From NCBI GenBank assembly GCA_028282685.1, contig JANQHK010000148.1, positions 1-64,000 on the forward strand: 64,000 nucleotides of DNA, in the 5' to 3' direction. The translations under genes and the position numbers were made by a program. Below, one piece after another: positions 58,395 to 64,000 of the stretch (position 1 is its first letter; each line of letters opens with the position of its first letter). Source of the stretch: Phycisphaeraceae bacterium (GTDB lineage: Bacteria; Planctomycetota; Phycisphaerae; Phycisphaerales; Zrk34). The notes below the pieces were generated by a model, which worked only from the letters and a program-made list of their open reading frames with translations, was not told where the DNA came from and searched no databases.

Positions 58395-60038
58395 ATGATC
58401 CGCTGCCTGTTGCTCATCCTGATTCTGTTTGTCAGCGGCTGCGCTTCGCAACGGGCCCGGCGTGTGGATGAACTGGCGCGTTTGTTCTACCGGCACGAGT
58501 ATCCGGCCTACCGCGAGCAGGTCCGCCGGGCCGCGGCCGATCTCGACAGCGAAAACGTGGTCATCGACAACCTGCGCCTGGGCATCGCCGCCCTGGCCGA
58601 TGGCGATCGGTACGAAGCGGAGAAAGCCCTGATGCGGGCGTACGAGTACCTGACCGGCGGCGGAGTGAACCGGCCGGACCGCGTCGTCGCTTCCACGTTG
58701 TTGTACGAGGGACTGAAGGTCTGGACGGGAGAGCCGTTCGAGCAGGCGATGGCGTTTTACTATGTTGCGGCGCTGTCGATGTTGCAGCAGGACTGGGAGA
58801 ACGCTCGCGCGGCCGCGGCCAATTCCCTGTTCGCCCTGCGGAATTTCGCGGGGGACGATCCGAACCAGCCAACCGGCGCGGCGATTGAATCGGAGTTTGT
58901 GCTGGGGTATATGCTTGTCGCACTCAACTCGCAATTGTCCGGGCGCAGCGACCTGGCCGACCGGGCGTTCGAGCGCGTGGTGGAACTGGACAGCCGTCAC
59001 GGCGCCTTGATCGCAGCGCTGCGGCGGGGCGATTACGACACGTTGCTCATCCTCGATGTCGGCCGCGGTCCGGTCAAGCAGGCCTACGGCGAGGACAACC
59101 AGTTTGTCCGATACGTTCCGGACGGCCGCACAGCGCCCCGGCCCGGTGCGCAGGTGACGGTGGACGGGCAGCCGCGCTCCGTTGCCGGATCGTTGCCGCT
59201 GGTTGATCTGTGGACGCTGTCGCAGTTTCCGCGGTGGTGGTCGAACCAGCCGCAGCGCAAAACGCGCAGCGACATCGGCAATCTCATGGTGATCGGCGGG
59301 ATGATTGCGGCGGTGGTCGGTTCGGCGATGGACAAAGACGAAGTCACCTGGGCCGGTGTCGGTTCCGCGGTGGCGGGATTGGGCGTCAAAGCGGCGTCCG
59401 AGGCCGATCCGCGTCACCTGGCCTGCCTGCCGCGGAGCGTTTTTCTCATCCCGCTCAAGCTCGGTTCCGGTCCGCATGACATCGGCCTGCATATCGAAAA
59501 CGACGCCGGTTCGGATTCGACCTGGCACGATCTGCACGGCGGGGCGCCGGGCAATCCGGCAGTCTACTTTCTACGGATGCACAACGGCGGGGGGCGCGGG
59601 ATGCCGCCGTGGTCGGATCGACCTCTGTATTCCACACGCCACACGCCGGGCGCCCCGGCCCGACAGCATTACCTGCTGGGAGGGTACGATCTGACCACCC
59701 CCGATCAACGCTGGCTGCAGGGCCTGCACGCGCGCGGCATGCTGCGGGACACGACCTATCAGCAGTGGGAGCAGATGCTCGGCCGCGAGGGACTTGTCTT
59801 GCAGCCCGGTCCGCAGGGCATGGCCGGCGACAAGGCGTTGGATCGCGATCTCTACCGCCACGTTGCCGAGGGCGGCCGCGTGATCGCAATGCCTCCGCCC
59901 GGTTGCCACCGGTACGAACGGCTGACTCGCATGGAACATCCACCGTACCGACCGCGCACCGAAGAAATGGCACGTTTGAAACAGAATTTAACGCTACCAA
60001 AGCAACGCGATGTCGAGACGATCGATCGAGCACGATAG
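58395..60038 (+). CDS. COG3014-like lipoprotein
   Basis: About 547 residues. The lipoprotein signal ends VSGC (Cys16). TPR-like helices follow (LFYRHEYPAYREQVRRAAADL; LRLGIAALADGDRYEAEKALMRAYEYLTGGG), then a beta-rich region and a second helical part (QQWEQMLGREGLVLQPGP). The layout matches COG3014 proteins that stand beside ycfL and lpoB in gamma-proteobacteria. The upstream in-frame codons from 58323 overlap the previous CDS and are ignored. Function in cell-wall synthesis is inferred from context. Confidence 0.72.
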   Translation: MIRCLLLILILFVSGCASQRARRVDELARLFYRHEYPAYREQVRRAAADLDSENVVIDNLRLGIAALADGDRYEAEKALMRAYEYLTGGGVNRPDRVVASTLLYEGLKVWTGEPFEQAMAFYYVAALSMLQQDWENARAAAANSLFALRNFAGDDPNQPTGAAIESEFVLGYMLVALNSQLSGRSDLADRAFERVVELDSRHGALIAALRRGDYDTLLILDVGRGPVKQAYGEDNQFVRYVPDGRTAPRPGAQVTVDGQPRSVAGSLPLVDLWTLSQFPRWWSNQPQRKTRSDIGNLMVIGGMIAAVVGSAMDKDEVTWAGVGSAVAGLGVKAASEADPRHLACLPRSVFLIPLKLGSGPHDIGLHIENDAGSDSTWHDLHGGAPGNPAVYFLRMHNGGGRGMPPWSDRPLYSTRHTPGAPARQHYLLGGYDLTTPDQRWLQGLHARGMLRDTTYQQWEQMLGREGLVLQPGPQGMAGDKALDRDLYRHVAEGGRVIAMPPPGCHRYERLTRMEHPPYRPRTEEMARLKQNLTLPKQRDVETIDRAR

Positions 60039-60081
60039 AATAAACGCATACCCGGGTACGTCTTGCCTACTGGAGGTCATC

Positions 60082-60483
60082 ATGCAATCACGACTTCGTC
60101 CCCTGATGCTCGGACTGGCCGCGATGTTGGTCGCCGGGTGCCACAAGCCCATCGAGCCGCGCTACGAATCGACCTCGAGTTACGGCAAGGTCACGCTCAG
60201 CGACATGCGCCTGCGCGATCAGATCGTATTCGGCGACGCCCAACTGACGCGCAACGAGGTCGGGCTGTTGCGGATGACCCAGCCCGTCCGGGAGCGCAAG
60301 GGCCGCAGCATCTGGATCGAATACCGCGTGATCTGGCTGGACGAATCCCGCCAGCCGATCCATCCGCAAATGACCTGGCGAGCCAAGCGACTGGAATCGG
60401 CCCAGCCGGATTACCTGGCCGCTTCGGCCACCAGCACCCGCGCGATCGACTACCGCCTGGAAGTCCGCCGGGCCGACCGGTAA
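60082..60483 (+). CDS. YcfL-like lipoprotein (DUF1425)
   Basis: 133 residues. A strong Shine-Dalgarno GGAGG is placed 6-7 nt before ATG 60082. The lipobox is VAGC with Cys20. The domain (LSDMRLRDQIVFGDAQLTRNEVGLLRMTQPVRE ... EYRVIWLDESRQPIHPQMTWRAKRL) matches the DUF1425 (YcfL) pattern. YcfL is encoded next to LpoB in E. coli, as here. Role probably in envelope assembly. Confidence 0.78.
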   Translation: MQSRLRPLMLGLAAMLVAGCHKPIEPRYESTSSYGKVTLSDMRLRDQIVFGDAQLTRNEVGLLRMTQPVRERKGRSIWIEYRVIWLDESRQPIHPQMTWRAKRLESAQPDYLAASATSTRAIDYRLEVRRADR

Positions 60484-60509
60484 GGTGCGCAACACGAGGA
60501 GCAATCACC

Positions 60510-61058
60510 ATGATGATTCGTTGGATGACCGTATCGATGTTGGCCGTGTTGCTGTTGGCGAGCGGTTGCCGCAGCGAACCCAGATCGCGCGCCGAGGAAG
60601 TGGAAACACGCAAGGGCGACCGGGGAACCGGCCTCAGTTCAGCCGATCTGACCCACGCGACCGACATGGCGGTGGAGAAGATCGCCGCGCTTCCGGAGAT
60701 TCGCCAAACCGGCGGACGGACCGTCATCGTCATGGACACGGTGCTCAACCGCACTTCGGATCCCACGGCGGATTTCCGCATCTTTCTGGCGCGGATTCGC
60801 GCCTCGCTGAATCAATCCGGCGCGACGGAGAATCTGGTGTTTGTTGAATCGCGGCGGACCGCCGAATCGATTCGCGCGCGCGAAGGACAGGGCGTGGCGG
60901 CGAACCGCGCGCTGCCGCAGTACGCCCTGCACGCCACGTTCTACGACATGCCGCGCGGCAGGACCAATTACCACCTGCTCGAGTTCAACCTGGTGAACCT
61001 GGCCAACGATCTGATCACACCGGCCGGCAGTTACGAAGTGAAAATCAGTTACCCGTAA
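60510..61058 (+). CDS. lpoB: LpoB-like lipoprotein, second paralogue
   Basis: 182 residues. Ribosome site GAGGA, lipobox ASGC (Cys20), and a domain with VIVMDTVLNRTSDPTADFRIFLARIRASL followed by LVFVESRRTAESIRAREG, the typical LpoB strand-helix pattern with N-R-T. LpoB reaches from the outer membrane to stimulate a bifunctional penicillin-binding protein. It is the better LpoB match of the two paralogues in the cluster. The downstream DJ-1 gene is separated by a hairpin. Confidence 0.8.
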   Translation: MMIRWMTVSMLAVLLLASGCRSEPRSRAEEVETRKGDRGTGLSSADLTHATDMAVEKIAALPEIRQTGGRTVIVMDTVLNRTSDPTADFRIFLARIRASLNQSGATENLVFVESRRTAESIRAREGQGVAANRALPQYALHATFYDMPRGRTNYHLLEFNLVNLANDLITPAGSYEVKISYP

Positions 61059-61090
61059 CGATCGTATAGCCGAACGCCTGGGTCTGGGAA

Positions 61091-61115
61091 TGTCCGCGCC
61101 GAGTCGGTGCGGACA
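61091..61115 (+). promoter_or_regulatory. Hairpin between the lpoB-like and DJ-1-type genes
   Basis: TGTCCGC pairs with GCGGACA around a GCCGAGTCGGT loop which itself can pair GCCGA/TCGGT-like. It may end the lipoprotein transcript or mask the ribosome site (ACGGAGG) of the next gene, which begins 14 nt later. Confidence 0.45.
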
Positions 61116-61128
61116 TACGGAGGCCGCG

Positions 61129-61659
61129 ATGGGAAAACTGATGCACAAGCGCGTGTTGATGTTCGTGGACGAGGTCTACGAAGACCTGGAGTTGTGGTAT
61201 CCCAAGCTGCGCCTGGAGGAGGAAGGGATGCACGTGACCGTGGCCGGGCCCGTGGAAGGCCGGGTCTACACCGGCAAGCACGGCTATCCCTGCAAGGCCG
61301 ATGCGGCCATCGACATGATGGAGGAGGCCGATTTCGACGCGCTGGTGATCCCCGGCGGTTTCGCTCCCGACCAACTGCGCCGCGACGAGGAGGTCAAACA
61401 ACTCACGCGCCAGTTCCACGAAGCCCGCAAACTCGTGGCCCACATCTGTCATGCCGGATGGATCCCGATCAGCGCGGGGATCGTGGCCGGCTACCAATGC
61501 ACGAGCACCCCGGGTATCAAGGATGACCTGGTCAACGCCGGGGCGCACTGGGTGGATGAGCCGGTCGTGATCGATCGCAACCAGGTTTCCAGCCGACGCC
61601 CGTCCGATCTGCCTCAATTCTGCCGGGCCATCATCGAAGTGCTCAGCGGCTTGGATTGA
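61129..61659 (+). CDS. DJ-1/PfpI family protein
   Basis: About 176 residues. The nucleophile is C107 in HICHAGW, following the Glu-rich strand DFDALVIPGGFAPDQLRRD, typical of DJ-1/PfpI proteins. The family includes intracellular proteases, glyoxalases and deglycases; the subgroup cannot be decided. The start ATG 61129 is preceded by ACGGAGGCCGCG. Single gene between lpoB-type and ribH. Confidence 0.87.
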   Translation: MGKLMHKRVLMFVDEVYEDLELWYPKLRLEEEGMHVTVAGPVEGRVYTGKHGYPCKADAAIDMMEEADFDALVIPGGFAPDQLRRDEEVKQLTRQFHEARKLVAHICHAGWIPISAGIVAGYQCTSTPGIKDDLVNAGAHWVDEPVVIDRNQVSSRRPSDLPQFCRAIIEVLSGLD

Positions 61660-61712
61660 GCCGCCGGCCCGGGGGCTGTCTGCGGCGAATTTCGTGTTTC
61701 CCCGATTCCCGG

Positions 61713-61718
61713 TACAAT
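61713..61718 (+). promoter_or_regulatory. -10 box upstream of ribH
   Basis: TACAAT lies 33 nt before the ribH start. The candidate -35 (TTCGTG at 61691-61696) is weak. Confidence 0.45.
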
Positions 61719-61750
61719 GCTCTGCTTGCATTCGGATCAAGGAGACTGTC

Positions 61751-62221
61751 ATGCCGAAGGTCTATGAAGGTCAGTTGCTGGCCGAGGGGACCAAGCTGTC
61801 GATCGTGGTCAGCCGGTTCAACGAGTTTGTCACGACCAAGCTGCTGGACGGCGCGCTGGACGCGATCCGGCGTCACGGCGGTGACGACGAAGCGGTGCAG
61901 GTCTGTTACGTGCCGGGCAGTTTTGAGCTGCCGGTGATCGCCAAGCGGATCGCGGCCTCCGGTCAGGCCGACGCGGTCGTTTGCCTGGGCTGCGTGATCC
62001 GCGGAGCGACCGGCCATTACGATCACGTGGCCAACGAGGCGGCCAAGGGGATCGGACAGGCGTCGCTGGAGACGGGCGTGCCGATCGTCTTCGGCGTCAT
62101 CACCGCCGACACCATCGAACAGGCCGTCGAGCGTGCCGGGCTCAAGCAGGGCAACGCGGGCGCCAAGGCGGCGCTGTCGGCCATCGAAATGGCTAATCTG
62201 CTTCGCCGGATGAACGCCTGA
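61751..62221 (+). CDS. ribH: 6,7-dimethyl-8-ribityllumazine synthase
   Basis: About 156 residues, the usual length. RibH makes the lumazine precursor of riboflavin. Motifs: SRFNEFVTTKLLDGALDAI, VPGSFELPVIAKRIA, CLGCVIRGATGHYDHVANEAAKGI with the catalytic histidine, and GVITADTIEQAVERAG. It is followed by nusB after 48 nt, a pairing seen in many bacteria. The ATG 61751 follows GGAGACTGTC. Confidence 0.96.
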   Translation: MPKVYEGQLLAEGTKLSIVVSRFNEFVTTKLLDGALDAIRRHGGDDEAVQVCYVPGSFELPVIAKRIAASGQADAVVCLGCVIRGATGHYDHVANEAAKGIGQASLETGVPIVFGVITADTIEQAVERAGLKQGNAGAKAALSAIEMANLLRRMNA

Positions 62222-62269
62222 TGGCGTGGTTTATCCGCAGAACCATCTCGCTGCACGGGTCTTGAGCCG

Positions 62270-62764
62270 ATGAACATTCGACGCCAGATTCGCCGGCTGG
62301 CCGTGCAGGCCCTGTACCAGATCGATGCGCATGGCGGGGACGATCCGCAGGAAATCCGCCGGATCGTGCGCCGCATCGTCGAAATCGACGACGATGAGTC
62401 CGATCCCTCACGCACCGGCGAATCCCTGAACGAAGAGGAACTGGCCATGGCCGCCGACTGGGCGATCGGCGCCTGGGCCGAGCGCGAAGCATCCGATGCG
62501 TTGACCGCGGAATTGGCCCCCGGCTGGCCGGCCACGCGCCAGCCCGCCATGGACCGCGCCCTGCTCCGTTTGTCCCACCACGAAATGGCCGCGGACCTCA
62601 CGCCGCACAAGGTGGTCATCAACGAGGCCGTCGAACTGGCCAAGCAGTTCGGCACCGAGCGCAGCCCGGCGTTTATCAACGGCGTCCTCGATAAGATGTT
62701 CCGCCGCCTCCGGAGCACGGTGGAGCCCAAAACGGATCAACTGAATAACGGATCAACGGATTAA
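62270..62764 (+). CDS. nusB: Transcription antitermination factor NusB
   Basis: 164 residues. NusB binds boxA in rRNA operons with NusE. The helical fold is recognised from [16 protein letters not shown] at the start, then [15 protein letters not shown] and [29 protein letters not shown]. An acidic loop of ~25 residues is inserted in the middle. The last nine residues (DQLNNGSTD) and the stop come from an octamer repeat tract. It is followed by ftsY after 6 nt. Confidence 0.92.
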   Translation: MNIRRQIRRLAVQALYQIDAHGGDDPQEIRRIVRRIVEIDDDESDPSRTGESLNEEELAMAADWAIGAWAEREASDALTAELAPGWPATRQPAMDRALLRLSHHEMAADLTPHKVVINEAVELAKQFGTERSPAFINGVLDKMFRRLRSTVEPKTDQLNNGSTD

Positions 62765-62766
62765 CG
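62735..62766. repeat. Octamer repeat tract at the 3' end of nusB
   Basis: Units: GATCAACT, GAATAACG, GATCAACG, GATTAACG, ending 4 nt before the ftsY start. The TAA stop of nusB is inside the last unit. Confidence 0.8.
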
Positions 62767-62770
62767 CATC

Positions 62771-63694
62771 ATGGGTTTGTTTTCCAAAGTTTTTTCCCAG
62801 GTCAAAAAAGGCCTGGCGCGCACGCACCAGACGTTCGTCGGCGGTCTCCGTTCGCTGTTGACCGGCCGCACGCTCAGCGATGAGCTGTTAGAGCAACTCG
62901 AAGCCCGACTCATCCAGTCCGACATCGGCGTGAAGACCACGGCGCGCCTGCTTGAGGAAATCCGCCGCGCCCATAAGGAGGGCGAGATCGACAAGGGCGA
63001 GCAGGTGTTGGAATACCTCAAGCAGCACCTGATGGATTTCTGGCCGCGGGACGATCGTCGTCTGCGCTTTGCCGAATCCGGGCCGACGGTCATTCTTGTT
63101 GGCGGGATCAACGGGGCGGGCAAGACCACCAGCATCGCCAAGATCGCCAAATCCCTCCGCGACGAAGGCAAGACGGTGCTCCTGGCGGCCTGCGATACCT
63201 TCCGCGCCGCGGCGGTCGAGCAATTGGAAATCTGGTCGCAGCGGCTCGGGGTGGAAGTGGTCAAGGGCAAGCAGGGCGGCGATCCGGCGGCGGTGGCGTT
63301 CGATGCCTGCGAAGCGGCGCAGGCGCGCGGGATCGATGTCCTGCTGGTCGACACCGCCGGCCGTCTGCACACGCAGGACCACCTGATGCGCCAGCTTACG
63401 AAAATCCGTGACGTGGCGGCCAAGCGGATCGACGGCGCGCCGCACGAAGTCATTCTCGTGCTTGATGCCACCACCGGCCAGAACGCCATCCAGCAGGCCC
63501 GACTATTCAAGCAGGCGATCGACGTGACCGGCGTGTTCCTGGCCAAGCTCGACGGCACCGCCAAGGGCGGCATTGTCGTCGCCATTCGGGAACAGGTGGA
63601 CATTCCGGTCAAGTTTATCGGGGTGGGCGAAACGCCGGACGATGTCGAGCCCTTCGATCCGCAAACGTTTGTCGAGGCGTTATTTGCCGATTGA
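62771..63694 (+). CDS. ftsY: Signal recognition particle receptor FtsY
   Basis: 307 residues. The NG domain of the SRP GTPases is complete: G1 GGINGAGKTTS, G2 DTFRAAAVEQL, G3 DTAGRLHTQD, G4 TKLDGTAKGG and a C-terminal VKFIGVGETPDDVEPFDP. The acidic A-domain of E. coli FtsY is absent; the short basic N-terminus (MGLFSKVFSQVKKGLARTHQTF) is likely the membrane-targeting helix. FtsY recruits ribosomes with nascent membrane proteins to the translocon. It follows nusB closely. Confidence 0.95.
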   Translation: MGLFSKVFSQVKKGLARTHQTFVGGLRSLLTGRTLSDELLEQLEARLIQSDIGVKTTARLLEEIRRAHKEGEIDKGEQVLEYLKQHLMDFWPRDDRRLRFAESGPTVILVGGINGAGKTTSIAKIAKSLRDEGKTVLLAACDTFRAAAVEQLEIWSQRLGVEVVKGKQGGDPAAVAFDACEAAQARGIDVLLVDTAGRLHTQDHLMRQLTKIRDVAAKRIDGAPHEVILVLDATTGQNAIQQARLFKQAIDVTGVFLAKLDGTAKGGIVVAIREQVDIPVKFIGVGETPDDVEPFDPQTFVEALFAD

Positions 63695-63779
63695 GCGGTG
63701 GGGGATGCGTTTGTGTTGACGTTGGATGGATGCCGGTCCATACTGCTGGTGGTCACATCGCTCATCGTGAAGGGAACAC

Positions 63780-64000
63780 GTGATCGAACGGGTGTTGACA
63801 CGTTGTGCGCATCTGGATGAATGCGCCCTGTGGCGGGTGTTGGATGTCACGCGCGAAATGGGCGCTCCGATCGAGCTGGAAGCGATTTTGCAGCGTGTGA
63901 TCGACGCGGCCCTGGACGTGCTCTACGCCGAGCGCGGCACGGTGTTTCTCTATGATCCGGCCACCAACGAATTGTATTCCCGCGTGGCGACGGGCACGGG
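63780..64000 (+). CDS. GAF-domain signalling protein (3' partial)
   Basis: The start is GTG at 63780, preceded by AAGGGAACAC. About 73 residues are visible before the window ends: a helical lead (ERVLTRCAHLDECALWRVLDVTREM) and the start of a GAF domain (APIELEAILQRVIDAALDVLYAERGTVFLYDPATNELY). The effector domain lies outside; by resemblance it may be another phosphatase, kinase or cyclase. Confidence 0.8.
   Translation, partial: MIERVLTRCAHLDECALWRVLDVTREMGAPIELEAILQRVIDAALDVLYAERGTVFLYDPATNELYSRVATGT

Overview
The window is a GC-rich bacterial chromosome segment, most likely from a member of the Planctomycetota (possibly Phycisphaerae-like). This is inferred from the mixture of genes: a Gram-negative outer-membrane toolkit (BamD-like, LptE-like, an LpoB/YcfL/COG3014 lipoprotein cluster), peptidoglycan genes (alr, PBP4, dapA, dapB), large PQQ/NHL propeller proteins, several SpoIIE-type phosphatases, small CxxC zinc-ribbon proteins and many short, loosely arranged operons with few strong Shine-Dalgarno sites. 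No rRNA or marker gene is present, so the taxonomy is only a moderate-confidence inference.

Layout. 1-1.1 kb: the C-terminal end of an RHS polymorphic toxin with an HExxH domain, overlapping a small lipoprotein gene, in visibly lower-GC DNA. 1.6-9.3 kb: HDOD-GGDEF regulator, a pair of M16 peptidases, dapB, an orphan short nuoG and an RDD membrane protein. 9.3-16.5 kb: two tandem, divergent transketolases, a universal stress protein, proA and a VKOR-thioredoxin fusion. 16.5-20.3 kb: BamD-like and LptE-like outer-membrane genes and ftsH. 20.3-26.2 kb: GT-C glycosyltransferase, glutamine amidotransferase, three-gene pnt transhydrogenase operon and an internally deleted YbaK-type gene. 26.3-30.9 kb: FkbH-like protein, methyltransferase, SpoIIE phosphatase, infC with an apparent AUC start. 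31-37.3 kb: MATE exporter, flavin disulfide reductase, NRAMP-like transporter, tRNA-Pro(CGG), zinc ribbon, dapA. 37.3-46.3 kb: PhnD-PQQ fusion and NHL protein, DEAD-box helicase, alr with an in-frame repeat insertion, YceI-FGE fusion, pdxJ. 46.3-56.9 kb: S23/IVP cassette bounded by inverted octamer repeats, metG, PBP4, CT398-like zinc ribbon, TPR protein, PocR-GAF-SpoIIE phosphatase, trpC. 57-64 kb: CPBP protease, LpoB-type lipoprotein cluster, DJ-1/PfpI protein, ribH-nusB-ftsY, and the start of a GAF protein that runs off the window.

The most unusual signal is a family of tandem 8-nt repeats (unit NGTTRATC, or GATYAACN on the other strand). It occurs at five places: 7143-7174, 46336-46375, 46783-46822, 55905-55984 and 62735-62766. 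Two of the tracts face each other and bracket a four-helix-bundle S23/IVP gene, and three CDSs (metG, the IVP gene, nusB) take their stop codon from a tract. Other repeat material includes a REP-like palindrome translated in frame inside alr, a 153-bp imperfect palindromic element, two copies of a CACGGCTT/AAGCCGTG hairpin and several further hairpins between genes. All functional assignments come from reading motifs and overall family resemblance; no database search was run.
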